Positions 1-9,299 of a DNA stretch of 64,000 nucleotides are shown in pieces. The position numbers were made by a program, and so were the translations under genes. Below the pieces are notes generated by a model. That model was not told the origin of the DNA. It did no database searches and saw only the letters and a program-made list of their open reading frames with translations. This DNA is from Azonexaceae bacterium (lineage in GTDB: Bacteria; Pseudomonadota; Gammaproteobacteria; Burkholderiales; Rhodocyclaceae): the NCBI GenBank assembly GCA_009469665.1, contig SSTB01000238.1, positions 11,733 through 75,732 on the forward strand, given 5' to 3'. How positions within the stretch are numbered: position 1 is the stretch's first letter; each line of letters begins with the position of its first letter.

Positions 1-120
1 GGAGCCCCCCAGGATGACGAAAACCTCCCCCGCCGCCACGGTAAAGCCGACATCCTTCATCAGGGATTTGCCGCCGAATCCGACGGTCAGGTTCTCGACG
101 CGGATGAGGTCGCTGCTCAT
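1..120 (-). CDS. ABC transporter ATP-binding protein, MlaF-like (N-terminal part only)
   Basis: Only the first 40 residues lie in the window; the rest runs off the left edge. The visible part reads as the start of an ABC ATPase: a beta-strand pair ending in an ILGGS stretch that is the beginning of the Walker A loop. Its ATG overlaps the TGA of the next gene (ATGA), so the two are translationally coupled. Since that partner is an MlaE-type permease, the complex is probably an MlaFE-type inner-membrane phospholipid transporter. Specific assignment to Mla is inference from the neighbour. Confidence 0.8.
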   Translation of the reverse strand, partial: MSSDLIRVENLTVGFGGKSLMKDVGFTVAAGEVFVILGGS

Positions 121-1232
121 AGGCCCAGATGGTAGAACACGATGGCAAAGCTCCCGTCGACCACGACGATGAGGACCAGGGCGCTGACCACCGCCCGCGT
201 CGTCGAGATACCCACCGCCGCCGCCCCGCTGCCGGTCTGCAGACCGCGCAGGCAGCCGATGCCGGCGATCACGACGCCGAAGACGCCGCATTTGAACAGG
301 CCGGTGAACAGGTCGCTCATGCCGACCAGGGTGAACACCTCGTTGAAATAGGTCGCCAGGGGAACCTGAAAACTCAGGAGGACCAGCGCCCCGCCCGCGA
401 TGCTCACCACGTCGGCGTACACGGCGAGCAGGGGCGTTACCGCCAGGGCCGCCAGCACCCGCGTCACCACCAGAAACCGTACGGGATCGAAACCGAAGGT
501 GGAAAGCGCGTCGATCTCCTCATTGACCCGCATGGTGCCGATCTCGGCGGCAAAGGCGGCGCCGGAGCGGCCAGCCAGGAGAATGGCCGTCATCAGGGGC
601 GCCAGTTCGCGCACCATGGAAATGCCGATCAGGTCGGCGACATAAACCTCGGCACCGAACTGGCGCATGGCGACCGCCGATTGGTAGGCGAGGATGACGC
701 CGAGGATGAAGGCCACCAGGGTAACGATGGGAAGCGCATTGACCCCGGCTTCCTCGGCGATGGCCAGGGCGTCGCCCCAGCGCACCCGGCCCGGGCTGCG
801 GGCCGCCGCGGCGAGGGCCCGCCCGGCCTCGCCGATAAAGGCGACCTGGGTCTTGAGGTCGGCCGCCAGTTCGAGGGAGGCGAGGCCGATGCGATGCAGG
901 AGCGAATCGTCCACCACCGGCCGCACCAGGGGCTGGCGAAACTGCTCGACGTCGAACTGGGCGAGCAGGCGATCGAAGCGCTCGGCCAGACCGACGATGC
1001 GCACCGCCGCCTCGGCCGGCCGCTCCTGGCGCAGCAGATCGACGAGAAAAGCCAGCCCGGCGCCGTCGCAGTACTCAACGCCGGCCGCGTCGACCACCAC
1101 CGCCCTGCCGCTCTGGGCGGCCAGGGCGGCCCGCGCCTCGGGCCACAGCGGCGCCACGCCGGCGGCGTCGAGGCGGCCGCCGAGCACCAGCCGGAGTTCC
1201 GGCCCCGTCGCCGAAATTTCAAGATTTGCCAT
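117..1232 (-). CDS. MlaE-family lipid ABC transporter permease with N-terminal STAS domain
   Basis: This 371-residue inner-membrane protein has two parts. Residues 1 to about 100 form a STAS domain (strand-helix repeats with an [13 protein letters not shown] loop), resembling MlaB. The rest is the MlaE permease, with hydrophobic helices and the family signature [19 protein letters not shown]. In E. coli MlaB and MlaE are separate proteins, so this is the fused form. It should partner with the adjoining ATPase to move phospholipids between the inner membrane and a periplasmic MCE carrier; no MCE gene is in view. The start is the ATG before ANLEIS; a much longer open frame further upstream runs antisense to the next gene and is not real. 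Confidence 0.85.
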   Translation of the reverse strand: MANLEISATGPELRLVLGGRLDAAGVAPLWPEARAALAAQSGRAVVVDAAGVEYCDGAGLAFLVDLLRQERPAEAAVRIVGLAERFDRLLAQFDVEQFRQPLVRPVVDDSLLHRIGLASLELAADLKTQVAFIGEAGRALAAAARSPGRVRWGDALAIAEEAGVNALPIVTLVAFILGVILAYQSAVAMRQFGAEVYVADLIGISMVRELAPLMTAILLAGRSGAAFAAEIGTMRVNEEIDALSTFGFDPVRFLVVTRVLAALAVTPLLAVYADVVSIAGGALVLLSFQVPLATYFNEVFTLVGMSDLFTGLFKCGVFGVVIAGIGCLRGLQTGSGAAAVGISTTRAVVSALVLIVVVDGSFAIVFYHLGL

Positions 1233-1274
1233 CCCGGCATGATAATGGGAAGCATCCGACCCCGCACCCCCGCC

Positions 1275-2204
1275 GTGAAGCTCTTCTACTCCGACATCTT
1301 CGTCCTGCCCCTGCCCGCCGGCCACCGCTTTCCCATGGAAAAATATTCCCGGTTGCGGGCCGTCCTGGCGGAAAGCGGCGAATTTTCCGCCGCCGATTTC
1401 CACCTTCCCGAACCGGCCGACGACGCCACCCTGGCCCGTGCCCACGACCCGGACTACATCCGGCGCGTCGCCGCCGGGCGTTTGAGCGAGCGGGAACAAA
1501 AAGCCATCGGTTTTCCCTGGAGCGCCGCCATGGTCGAACGCTCCCGCCGCTCCGCCGGCGCCACCCTGGGCGCCTGCCGGGCCGCCCTGGCCGATGGCGT
1601 CGCCGCCAACCTGGCGGGCGGCACCCACCATGCCCACCGGGACCGGGGGGAAGGCTTCTGCGTCTTCAACGACGCCGCCGTCGCCGCCCGCGCCCTGCAG
1701 GCCGAGGGCCGCGTCCGCCGGGTGCTGGTGGTCGATTGCGACGTGCATCAGGGCAACGGCACCGCCACCATCCTGGCCGGCGACGACAGCATCTACACCT
1801 TCTCCATCCACGGCGCCCGCAACTTCCCTTTTGCCAAGGCGGAAAGCGACCTCGACATCGAGCTTCCCGACGGCTGCGGCGATTGCGCCTACCTCGCCCG
1901 CCTCGACTGGGGTCTCGGCACCGCCTTCGACAGCGCCCGCCCCGACTTCGTCATCTACCTGGCCGGCGCCGACCCCTACCGGGACGACCGCTTCGGGCGG
2001 CTGGCGCTGACTTTCGCAGGGTTGGCCGAACGGGACCGCCGGGTGCTCGAACGCTGCCGGCAACACGGCCTGCCCGTGGCCCTCGCCATGGCCGGCGGGT
2101 ATGCACGGCAGATCGACGACACGGTACGCATCCACGCCGCCACGATTCAGATTGCCAAGGGCATAATGGAGCCTTCACGATCACCGGCGAGGTTCACCCC
2201 ATGA
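1275..2204 (+). CDS. Histone deacetylase / acetylpolyamine amidohydrolase family protein
   Basis: The 309-residue product has the arginase/deacetylase fold signatures: a [19 protein letters not shown] segment with the paired histidines, the metal-binding [10 protein letters not shown] segment, and GADP near the C-terminus that supplies the last metal-binding aspartate. Bacterial members are zinc hydrolases that deacetylate small acetylated amines or acetyl-lysine; the substrate here is unknown. I chose the GTG that gives MKLFYSD, because relatives begin just there. In-frame ATGs at 1239 and 1245 would add 10 to 12 unconserved residues. The stop overlaps the next gene (ATGA), so the two form an operon. 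Confidence 0.88.
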   Translation: MKLFYSDIFVLPLPAGHRFPMEKYSRLRAVLAESGEFSAADFHLPEPADDATLARAHDPDYIRRVAAGRLSEREQKAIGFPWSAAMVERSRRSAGATLGACRAALADGVAANLAGGTHHAHRDRGEGFCVFNDAAVAARALQAEGRVRRVLVVDCDVHQGNGTATILAGDDSIYTFSIHGARNFPFAKAESDLDIELPDGCGDCAYLARLDWGLGTAFDSARPDFVIYLAGADPYRDDRFGRLALTFAGLAERDRRVLERCRQHGLPVALAMAGGYARQIDDTVRIHAATIQIAKGIMEPSRSPARFTP

Positions 2205-2599
2205 CCCTGCGCATCGTCCGCCTCGGTACCCCCCGCGCCCCCGACGAAGGGCTGCGCCTCGGCACGGTGCGCCGGCCGCCCCGGGGCGTGCCCAAAGCCG
2301 AGTTCGCCTCGGGCAACTGGTACGACGTCTGGTACCCCAACCTGGCGCCCAGCGCCGAACTGGTCAAAGCAGCCCTGGCCGCCGGGACCGACGCCGAATG
2401 GGCCGCCTTCGCCAAGGCTTTCCGGGCCGAAATGGCGGTGCCGGAAGCCGCCCGCAGCCTCGAACTGCTCGCCGCCTTCTCCCACCGGACCAATTTTTCC
2501 CTGGGCTGTTATTGCGCCGACGAGACCCGTTGCCACCGTTCCATCCTGCGGGCACTGCTGGCGGAAAAAGGGGCGGCGATGGAAAATTCGCCGGGTTGA
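2201..2599 (+). CDS. DUF488 family protein
   Basis: A 132-residue protein whose N-terminal [23 protein letters not shown] and [11 protein letters not shown] segments are typical of DUF488. The C-terminal [16 protein letters not shown] segment has the cysteine/histidine pattern common in the family. No biochemical role is firmly assigned to it. The start codon overlaps the stop of the deacetylase-like gene, so it is co-translated with it; that coupling is the only functional hint. Confidence 0.85.
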   Translation: MTLRIVRLGTPRAPDEGLRLGTVRRPPRGVPKAEFASGNWYDVWYPNLAPSAELVKAALAAGTDAEWAAFAKAFRAEMAVPEAARSLELLAAFSHRTNFSLGCYCADETRCHRSILRALLAEKGAAMENSPG

Positions 2600-2657
2600 G
2601 CACCGACCGGCGCATTTCTTGTCCAACCCCGGCCGCCCTTCCCGTTAGAATTTCGTC

Positions 2658-4139
2658 ATGACCGCTCTCTACCGTAGCCCTGCCCTGCGCGAAATCGAAA
2701 CCGCCGCTGCCGCATCGCCGCTCATGCAGCGGGCCGGCGCCGCCGCTGCCGCCTGGGCGGCGGAATTGGCGGTGGATCGCAACCTGCCGCTGCTGCTCCT
2801 GGCCGGCCCCGGCAACAATGGCGGCGATGCCTTCGAGGCGGCCAGCCTCCTGCGGCAGCGTTTCTTCGACGTCCGCCTCGCCTTCGCCGGCGATCCGGAA
2901 AAGCTTCCCGCCGCTGCCCGGGCCGCCCACCGGCGCTTCGTCGCCGGCGGCGGCACCTGTCTCGCCGCGATTCCCGAGGTTTCCCGCTGGGGGCTGATGG
3001 TCGACGGCCTTTTCGGCATCGGGCTGGCCCGCGCCCCGGCCGGCCACTACGCCGACTGGATCGCCGCCGCCAACGCCCTGGCCCGGCGGGACCGCTGCCC
3101 GCTTCTCGCCCTCGACTGCCCTTCCGGCCTCGATGCCGATACCGGCAGCGCCTTCGCCCCGGCCATCGCCGCCACCCACACCCTGACCTTCATCGCCGCC
3201 AAGCCCGGCCTCTTCACCGGCGAAGGCCCGGACCACTGCGGCATCCTGCAGGTCGCCCCGCTGGCCCTGGACGCAGCGGCGTTCCCGTCCCCCGACGGCG
3301 GCCTGATTGAGCGTGCCGGCTTCGCCGCCTACCTGCAGCCCCGCCGCGCCAACAGCCACAAGGGCAGCTTCGGCAGCGCCGGCGTCGTCGGCGGCGCCCA
3401 TTCCATGCTCGGCGCCGCCTTCCTGGCCGGGCGGGCGGCCCTCCATCTGGGTGCGGGGCGGGTCTATGTCGGCCTCCTCGACGCCTACGCGCCGTCGATC
3501 GACCTGCTGCAACCCGAACTGATGTTGCGCAAACCTGAAGGCGTGCTCGAAGCCGGACTCAGCGCCCTGGCCTGCGGCCCGGGGCTGGGCAACAGCCTGC
3601 AGGCCAACGAAATCCTCGACCGCGCCCTGGGCCTTGATTTGCCCCTCATCCTCGACGCCGACGCCCTCAACCTGGTTTCCTACGAAACGGCCATGCAGGC
3701 CACCGTCGCCGCCCGCACCGCCCCGACCCTGCTCACCCCCCACCCGGTCGAAGCGGCCCGCCTTCTCGACTGCGACGTAGCCGAGATCCAGGCCGACCGC
3801 ATCCGGGCGGCCACCGAGCTGGCCTGGCGCTTCGACAGCCACGTCGCCTTGAAGGGCTGCGGCACCGTCGTCGCGTCGCCGGCCAGTGCCTGGCGGATCA
3901 ACACCACGGGCAACCCCGGCCTGGCCTCGGCGGGCAGCGGCGACGTCCTGACCGGCATCACCCTGGCGCTGCTCGCCCAGGGCTGGCCGCCCGATCTGGC
4001 GCTGCAGGGCGCCGTCCATCTCCACGGCGCCGCCGCCGACGCCCTGGTCGCCCAGGGCATCGGCCCGGTCGGCCTGACCGCCGGGGAGATCGTCGGCGCC
4101 GCCCGCCAGGTCTTCAACCGCTGGATCGATGAGCGCTGA
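2658..4139 (+). CDS. nnr: Bifunctional NAD(P)H-hydrate repair enzyme (epimerase/ADP-dependent dehydratase)
   Basis: The 493-residue protein matches the usual two-domain layout. Residues 1 to about 215 are the YjeF_N epimerase, with GPGNNGGD and DCPSGLDADTG. The remainder is the ADP/ATP-dependent dehydratase, with HKGSFGSAGVVGG, LDADALN, LTPHPVEAARLL and NTTGNPGLASAGSGDVLTG. It repairs hydrated NADH and NADPH in the cytosol: the epimerase interconverts R and S forms and the dehydratase restores the cofactor. The C-terminus overlaps the start of the next gene by 11 bases, implying coupled translation. Confidence 0.95.
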   Translation: MTALYRSPALREIETAAAASPLMQRAGAAAAAWAAELAVDRNLPLLLLAGPGNNGGDAFEAASLLRQRFFDVRLAFAGDPEKLPAAARAAHRRFVAGGGTCLAAIPEVSRWGLMVDGLFGIGLARAPAGHYADWIAAANALARRDRCPLLALDCPSGLDADTGSAFAPAIAATHTLTFIAAKPGLFTGEGPDHCGILQVAPLALDAAAFPSPDGGLIERAGFAAYLQPRRANSHKGSFGSAGVVGGAHSMLGAAFLAGRAALHLGAGRVYVGLLDAYAPSIDLLQPELMLRKPEGVLEAGLSALACGPGLGNSLQANEILDRALGLDLPLILDADALNLVSYETAMQATVAARTAPTLLTPHPVEAARLLDCDVAEIQADRIRAATELAWRFDSHVALKGCGTVVASPASAWRINTTGNPGLASAGSGDVLTGITLALLAQGWPPDLALQGAVHLHGAAADALVAQGIGPVGLTAGEIVGAARQVFNRWIDER

Positions 4140-5013
4140 GCAGCGTCCCCTGCGGGGGATGCTGCTGCTCCTCGGGTCGCTGTTCTTTTTCGCCGCCCTC
4201 GACGCGACGGCCAAATACCTGGCCCAGCGCTACAGCGTGCCGCTTCTGGTCTGGGCGCGTTACCTCGTCCATTGCCTGCTCATGGCGGTTTTTCTCGGCC
4301 CCCACCAGGGCCGCCGCCTCGTCGCCACCGGCCGGCCCCGCCGGCAGATCGTGCGCGGCCTGCTGCTCGTCGGCTGTACCGGCTTCGGCATCGCCGCCCT
4401 GGCCCGCATGCCCCTGGCGGAAACGACGGCAGTGGCCTTCACGGCGCCCCTCATGGTCGCCCTCCTGGCCGGCCCCTGGCTCGGGGAACGGCTTTCCGCC
4501 GGACGCTGGCTGGCTGTCCTGGCCGGTTTCGGCGGCGTTCTCCTGATCGCCCGGCCGGGGGGCGCGGTGACCGTGGACGGCATCGCCCTGGCCCTGCTCG
4601 CCGCCGCCTGTTACGCCGCCTACCAGATCCTCACCCGCCAGCTCGCCGCCACCGAAGGGACGGTGACCCTGGTCTTCTACACCGCCCTGGTCGGAACCGT
4701 CGCCATGAGCCTGGCGCTTCCCTTCTTCTGGCGGGACATCGCCCAGGTCGCCCCGGGCGACGCCTGGCTCATCGCCGCCCTCGGCGTTCTCGGCGGCAGC
4801 GGCCATTTCCTGCTCACCCGCGCCTTCCGCCACGCCCCGGCCTCGACCCTTTCGCCCTTCATCTACGTCCAGCTCGTCTGGGCGACAGTGCTCGGCGCGG
4901 CGGTTTTCGGCCAGTGGCCGGACTGGGTTTCCGCCTTCGGCATGGCGGCCATCGTCACCTGCGGCCTTTGGCTCGCGGTCGATGCCCGTCGGGCCAGCCG
5001 CCTGCTAACGTAG
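4129..5013 (+). CDS. EamA-family (DMT superfamily) transporter
   Basis: The 294 residues form about ten hydrophobic helices in two homologous halves, as in EamA/RhaT-type drug/metabolite transporters. FTAPLMVALLAGPWLGERLS at the end of the first half is a typical EamA segment. It sits in the inner membrane and probably exports a small metabolite; the substrate cannot be read from sequence. The gene starts inside the end of nnr and its 3' end overlaps the convergent gene by nine bases. Confidence 0.87.
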   Translation: MSAEQRPLRGMLLLLGSLFFFAALDATAKYLAQRYSVPLLVWARYLVHCLLMAVFLGPHQGRRLVATGRPRRQIVRGLLLVGCTGFGIAALARMPLAETTAVAFTAPLMVALLAGPWLGERLSAGRWLAVLAGFGGVLLIARPGGAVTVDGIALALLAAACYAAYQILTRQLAATEGTVTLVFYTALVGTVAMSLALPFFWRDIAQVAPGDAWLIAALGVLGGSGHFLLTRAFRHAPASTLSPFIYVQLVWATVLGAAVFGQWPDWVSAFGMAAIVTCGLWLAVDARRASRLLT

Positions 5014-6477
5014 CGGCGGATAGGGGTAGAGGCGGTTCAGGGCCTCGCTGTGGCCGCTGATCTGCATGATGCGCACATGCTCCCGGCGGAACTCCCGGGC
5101 GTGCTTGAGGCCGCAAGAATGGGCGATCATGTCGATCTCCTTGTTCATGTTGCGGCAATAGGCGGCGACGCGCTCGGCCTTGTCCTCGACGACGAGGCCG
5201 CGCTGCAGGCGCGGGTCGTGGGTGGTGATGCCGGTGGGGCAGGTGTTCTGATGGCAGCGTAGCGCCTGGATGCAGCCCAGGGAGAACATGAAGCCCCGGG
5301 CCGTATTGACGAAATCGGCGCCGCAGGCGAGCGCCCAGGCGGCCTTGGCGGGGGTCACCAGCTTGCCGGCGGCGATCACCCGGATGCGCTCGCGCAACCC
5401 GGATTCGATGAGGCTGTCCACCACCCGCGGCAGGGCTTCCAGGATGGACAGGGCCATGTGGTCGGCCAGGGCCTGGGGGGCCGCGCCGGAACCGCCTTCG
5501 CCGCCGTCGATGGCGAGAAAGTCGGGGGCGGCGTGCAGGCCGCGGCGGTTCACCGCCTCCACCAGTTCGTGCATGAACTGCCAGCCGCCGATGGCCGTCT
5601 TGATGCCGACCGGCTTGCCGGTGATTTCCCGCACCCATTCGACCATGTCGAGCAACTGGTCCATATTGCCGGTTTCGGGATGGCGGTTGGGCGAGAAGGA
5701 ATCGCGACCACAGGGAATGCCCCGGATGCGGGCGATTTCCTCGGTCACCTTGGCCGCCGGCAGGACGCCGCCCTTGCCCGGCTTGGCCCCCTGGGAAAGC
5801 TTGATCTCGAAGGCGCCGATGGCGTCGTGGGCGGCCAGTTCGCGGAGTCGCACCGGATCGAGGCGGCCCTCGCCGTCGCGCACCCCGTATTTGGCCGTGC
5901 CGATCTGAAAGATGACGTCGCAGCCGCCTTCCAGGTGGTAGGGCGACAGGCCGCCCTCGCCGGTATCCATCCAGCACCCGGCCAGGGCCGCCCCGCGGGA
6001 AAGCGCCTGCACCGCCGGTTTGGAGATGGCGCCGAAGCTCATGCCGCTGACGTTGACCAGGGAGCGGCCGACGAAGGGCTTGCCGCTGTAGCCCTCGCCG
6101 ATGGCCAGCGGCGGCGTGGGCAGGCGTTCGGCTTCGAGGACGGCGAAGGGCGCATTGACGAAGAGCAGCGCCCCGGGCTGGTGGATGTCGTAGGTCGAGC
6201 CGAAACCGAGCATGCCGCCCTCGTCCTTGGCCAGGCGATAGACCCAGGCCCGGGTGGCGCGGTTGAAGGGCATTTCCTCGCGGTCGCCGAGAAAGAAATA
6301 CTGGCGGAAATACTCGCCCAGATGCTCGAAGAAGAAGCGCAGATGCCCGACAATCGGGTAGTTGCGCAGCACCGTATGGCGCTTCTGGGTGATGTCGCGG
6401 ACGTACCAATAGACGAGCAGCAGGGCGAAAACCAGGGCAATGAAGACGCCCAGACCGACGTGGAACACGCTCATCAT
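5005..6477 (-). CDS. FMN-binding glutamate synthase family protein, membrane-anchored
   Basis: The 490-residue protein begins with one hydrophobic helix (about residues 5-25) and continues with a GltB-domain-2 FMN barrel. Visible family features are VSGMSFGAISKPAVQALSRG, MDTGEGGLSPYH, IKLSQGAKPGKGG, DGGEGGSGAAP and the cysteine-rich SLGCIQALRCHQNTCPTG that binds the 3Fe-4S cluster in glutamate synthases. It lacks the amidotransferase and GXGXG domains, so it is not a complete glutamate synthase. Stand-alone members are common in proteobacteria and of unsettled function. A strong GGAGG precedes the ATG. Confidence 0.85.
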   Translation of the reverse strand: MMSVFHVGLGVFIALVFALLLVYWYVRDITQKRHTVLRNYPIVGHLRFFFEHLGEYFRQYFFLGDREEMPFNRATRAWVYRLAKDEGGMLGFGSTYDIHQPGALLFVNAPFAVLEAERLPTPPLAIGEGYSGKPFVGRSLVNVSGMSFGAISKPAVQALSRGAALAGCWMDTGEGGLSPYHLEGGCDVIFQIGTAKYGVRDGEGRLDPVRLRELAAHDAIGAFEIKLSQGAKPGKGGVLPAAKVTEEIARIRGIPCGRDSFSPNRHPETGNMDQLLDMVEWVREITGKPVGIKTAIGGWQFMHELVEAVNRRGLHAAPDFLAIDGGEGGSGAAPQALADHMALSILEALPRVVDSLIESGLRERIRVIAAGKLVTPAKAAWALACGADFVNTARGFMFSLGCIQALRCHQNTCPTGITTHDPRLQRGLVVEDKAERVAAYCRNMNKEIDMIAHSCGLKHAREFRREHVRIMQISGHSEALNRLYPYPPLR

Positions 6478-6478
6478 G

Positions 6479-6506
6479 TTCGACCTCCCTCTTCCGGCGG
6501 TACAAT
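6479..6506 (+). promoter_or_regulatory. Candidate sigma-70 promoter for nadC
   Basis: A TTCGAC hexamer, a 16-base spacer and a TACAAT hexamer lie 38 bases upstream of the nadC start. The -10 is a 5/6 match to consensus; the -35 is weaker. This is prediction from sequence only. Confidence 0.4.
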
Positions 6507-6544
6507 GCGCGCCTTAGCCGCTAGCATGAACGTTCGAGAGAGCC

Positions 6545-7408
6545 ATGTCCATCGAGTTCCCCTACCCCTTAGCCCCCGAAATCGCCCGCAACGTCGCCGC
6601 TGCGCTGGACGAAGACATCGGCCCCGGCGACCTCACTGCCGAACTGGTCCCCTACGGCCGCCGGGCGCAGGCCACGGTGATCTCGCGGGAACCGGGCGTG
6701 CTCTGCGGCGCGGCCTGGTTCGAATTGTGCCTCCTCAAGCTCGACCCGGAGGCCCGGGTCGCCTGGAGCGCCGAGGACGGCGATCGCATCGCCCCCAACC
6801 AGGTACTGTGCCGAATCGAAGGCAACGCCCGCGCCCTCCTTTCGGCCGAACGCAGCGCCCTCAATTTTCTCCAGCTCCTCTCCGGCGTCGCCACCAAGGC
6901 CCGCCGCTACGCCGACGCCCTGGCCGGCACCAAGGCGCAGGTGGTCGATACCCGCAAGACCCTGCCGGGACTGCGCATCGCCCAAAAATACGCCGTCCGC
7001 TGCGGCGGCGGCGGCAACCACCGGCTGGCCCTGTGGGACGCCATCCTCATCAAGGAAAACCACATCCTCGCCGCGGGCGGCATCGCCGAGGCCCTGGAAG
7101 AAGCGCGCCGCGCCGCCGATCGTGCCGGCGAGCGCTGTCGGTTCATCCAGATCGAGGTGGAAAACCTCGCCGAACTCGAGTCCGCCCTGGCGGCCGGCGC
7201 CACCATGATCCTCCTCGACAACTTCAGCCTCGACCTGCTGCGCCAGGCGGCCGAAATCAACGCCGGGCGGGCCATTCTCGAAGCCTCGGGCAACGTCACC
7301 CTGGAAACCATCCGCGCCATCGCCGAAACCGGCGTGGACCGGATTTCGGTGGGCAGCCTGACCAAGGACGTCCAGGCCCTCGACCTGTCGATGCGCTTTG
7401 TCGGCTAA
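6545..7408 (+). CDS. nadC: Nicotinate-nucleotide pyrophosphorylase (carboxylating)
   Basis: The 287-residue enzyme converts quinolinate and PRPP to nicotinate mononucleotide, CO2 and PPi in de novo NAD synthesis. Seen in sequence: the EDIGPGDLT N-terminal motif, SAERSALNFLQLLSGVAT, the DTRKTLPGLR substrate-binding motif, KYAVRCGGGGNHR, and LDNFSLDLL with the barrel-end SVGSLTKDV. Length is normal for the family. No nadA or nadB is adjacent. A 100-bp dispersed repeat starts one base after its stop codon. Confidence 0.97.
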   Translation: MSIEFPYPLAPEIARNVAAALDEDIGPGDLTAELVPYGRRAQATVISREPGVLCGAAWFELCLLKLDPEARVAWSAEDGDRIAPNQVLCRIEGNARALLSAERSALNFLQLLSGVATKARRYADALAGTKAQVVDTRKTLPGLRIAQKYAVRCGGGGNHRLALWDAILIKENHILAAGGIAEALEEARRAADRAGERCRFIQIEVENLAELESALAAGATMILLDNFSLDLLRQAAEINAGRAILEASGNVTLETIRAIAETGVDRISVGSLTKDVQALDLSMRFVG

Positions 7409-7409
7409 G

Positions 7410-7509
7410 ACCGATTCGCTATCCAATCGGGACGCGAAGACGAACCGAAGACAGCGCGGCAGCACGGCAAGGCGAAGTCCACAACCGGTCGGTTTGCAGG
7501 CGAATTGGT
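7410..7509 (+). repeat. Dispersed 100-bp repeat, copy A
   Basis: The element begins with ACCGATTCGC and ends with GCGAATTGGT, an imperfect terminal inverted repeat. The core GACGCGAAGACG...CCGAAGAC...AGCACGGCAAGGCGAAGTC is shared with copies near 24.2 kb and 38.1 kb. It starts one base after the TAA of nadC. It has no coding capacity of its own; it resembles a REP- or MITE-type nonautonomous element. Confidence 0.8.
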
Positions 7510-7517
7510 ATAAGCGA

Positions 7518-7546
7518 TGGCCGGCGGCAGGACATGGGCCTATAAT
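7518..7546 (+). promoter_or_regulatory. Candidate promoter with perfect TATAAT before the 45-residue ORF
   Basis: A perfect TATAAT -10 hexamer (7541-7546) lies 59 bases upstream of the small ORF. The -35 position, 17 bases further up, is only a weak match. It lies just beyond repeat copy A, so the small gene appears to have its own promoter rather than relying on nadC. Confidence 0.4.
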
Positions 7547-7605
7547 CGGGGTAAAGAAATCGGCCCTGGCGCCGTAATCAAAAGCTACCGCTCCCGGAGA
7601 TAACA

Positions 7606-7743
7606 ATGCTCTTCGCGCTTTTCTATATCGTCGCGATCACCATCCTGATATTGCACTTCACGGGCTTTCTCGCCCGCCACAACCTGGAATGGCTGGTGCT
7701 CGTCCTGGCCGTCGCGGTCTTTCCGGCCGTCATCTACCTTTAG
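7606..7743 (+). CDS. Small hydrophobic membrane protein (45 aa), function unknown
   Basis: A 45-codon ORF starts with ATG eight bases after a CGGAGA Shine-Dalgarno and is almost wholly hydrophobic. It has two potential membrane helices separated by a short polar FLARHNLEW turn. A TATAAT hexamer lies upstream and a strong intrinsic terminator lies about 50 bases downstream, so it has the layout of a complete one-gene transcription unit. I recognise no family. Confidence 0.6.
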   Translation: MLFALFYIVAITILILHFTGFLARHNLEWLVLVLAVAVFPAVIYL

Positions 7744-7795
7744 CTGGCCGGGCCACCGTCAGCGCCGCGCCGCGACAGAAACTTCTGCAATAAAG

Positions 7796-7820
7796 AAGGG
7801 CAGCCCAGGCTGCCCTTTTT
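7796..7820. terminator. Rho-independent terminator between convergent genes
   Basis: AAGGGCAGCC, a two-base loop and GGCTGCCCTT form a 10-bp stem followed by TTTTTGTTTT on the plus strand. The complementary strand carries an A-rich stretch that gives a T-tract for the minus direction too. It therefore can end both the small membrane-protein transcript and the thrC transcript. Confidence 0.85.
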
Positions 7821-7838
7821 GTTTTCCCCGGCCGGGCC

Positions 7839-9266
7839 TCAGACCCGTTCGACGATGAAGCGCTTGACCGCCTCGACGTCGGGCGCCATCACCACGACGC
7901 GTTGCGGCAGGCTCTCGATGCCCGCCAGATCGGCCGGCCGCACCGGTTCCTGGCCCAGGGCCTCGCGGATGGTTTCTTCGAACTTGGCAGGTTGGGCGGT
8001 TTCCAGGACGACCATGGGTACGCCGGGGCGGCGGTTTTCCAGCGCCACCTTGAGGCCGTCGGCGGTGTGGGTGTCGAGCATGACGCCGTAGCGGCCGTGG
8101 GCGTAGCGGATGGTCTTGATGCGGTCGGCGTGGCTGCTCTTGCCGGAAACGAATCCGAATTCCGGCATTTTCGCCCAGTGCGGCGTGGCGGAAAGATCGA
8201 AGGCTTCCCCCCGCTCGACCTTGGCCCAGAGTTCGCGCACGACCGCCGGGTCGCGGCCCACCAGGTCGAAGACGAAGCGCTCGAAGTTGGAGGCCTTGGA
8301 AATATCCATCGACGGGCTGGAGGTGACGCTGGTTTCGGCGGCGGTGCGCGGCCGATAGACGCCGGTGCGGAAGAACTCGTCGAGGACGTCGTTTTCGTTG
8401 GTGGCGAGCACCAGGCGGGCGATGGGCAGGCCCATCATGCGGGCGATGTGGCCGGCGCAGATGTTGCCGAAGTTGCCCGAGGGGACGGCGAAGGCCACCT
8501 CTTCGTCGTTGGACTTGGTGGCCAGGAAGTAGCCTTGGAAGTAATAGACGATCTGGGCTGCCACCCGCGCCCAGTTGATCGAATTGACGGCGCCGATCTT
8601 GTACCTGGCCTTGAAATTGGCGTCGTTGGAGACGGCCTTGACGATGTCCTGGGCGTCGTCGAACATGCCGGTGACGGCGACGTTGAAGATGTTGCCGTCC
8701 GGCAGCGAATACATCTGGGCCCGCTGGAAGGCGCTCATCTTGCCCTCCGGCGAGAGCATGAAGACCTTGACGTTGTGCTTGCCGCGCATGGCGTATTCGG
8801 CGGCGGAGCCGGTGTCGCCGGAGGTGGCGCCGAGGATGTTGATCGACTCGCCGCGCTTGTCCAGCACGTATTCAAAGAGATTGCCCAGCAACTGCATGGC
8901 CATGTCCTTGAAGGCCAGGGTCGGGCCGTTGGACAGTTCCTGGGTGTACAGGCCGTCGTCGAGCCGGGTGAGCGGCGTGATTTCCGCCGCCTTGCCGCCG
9001 TTGCGGGTATGGCAGTAGACCTCGGGGGTGTAGGTCTTGGCGACCAGGGCCTGCAAGTCGGCGGCGGGAATGTCGTCGATGAACTTGGAAAGAATGGCAA
9101 AAGCCAGATCGGCGTAAGAAAGCCCGCGCCAGGCGTCGAGTTCGGCGCGGCTGACCGGCGGATAGGATTCCGGCAGGTAGAGGCCGCCGTCGGGCGCCAG
9201 CCCGCCGAGGAGGATGTCGCAGAAAGCTTGGGCCGGCGCGTTGCCGCGGGTCGAAATGTAACGCAT
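7839..9266 (-). CDS. thrC: Threonine synthase
   Basis: The 475-residue PLP enzyme converts O-phosphohomoserine to threonine. The start is typical (MRYISTRGNAP). The PLP-lysine segment is GPTLAFKDMAMQLLGN, the GATSGDTGSAA phosphate-binding loop follows, and VPSGNFGNICAGHIARMMG is present. The length fits the long proteobacterial/yeast-type class. In most betaproteobacteria thrC directly follows hom; here hom lies about 22 kb away on the same strand, so the usual hom-thrC pair has been separated. Confidence 0.97.
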   Translation of the reverse strand: MRYISTRGNAPAQAFCDILLGGLAPDGGLYLPESYPPVSRAELDAWRGLSYADLAFAILSKFIDDIPAADLQALVAKTYTPEVYCHTRNGGKAAEITPLTRLDDGLYTQELSNGPTLAFKDMAMQLLGNLFEYVLDKRGESINILGATSGDTGSAAEYAMRGKHNVKVFMLSPEGKMSAFQRAQMYSLPDGNIFNVAVTGMFDDAQDIVKAVSNDANFKARYKIGAVNSINWARVAAQIVYYFQGYFLATKSNDEEVAFAVPSGNFGNICAGHIARMMGLPIARLVLATNENDVLDEFFRTGVYRPRTAAETSVTSSPSMDISKASNFERFVFDLVGRDPAVVRELWAKVERGEAFDLSATPHWAKMPEFGFVSGKSSHADRIKTIRYAHGRYGVMLDTHTADGLKVALENRRPGVPMVVLETAQPAKFEETIREALGQEPVRPADLAGIESLPQRVVVMAPDVEAVKRFIVERV

Positions 9267-9299
9267 GGGGAAGAACCTGAAAGGCGAAAAGGGTGGATT

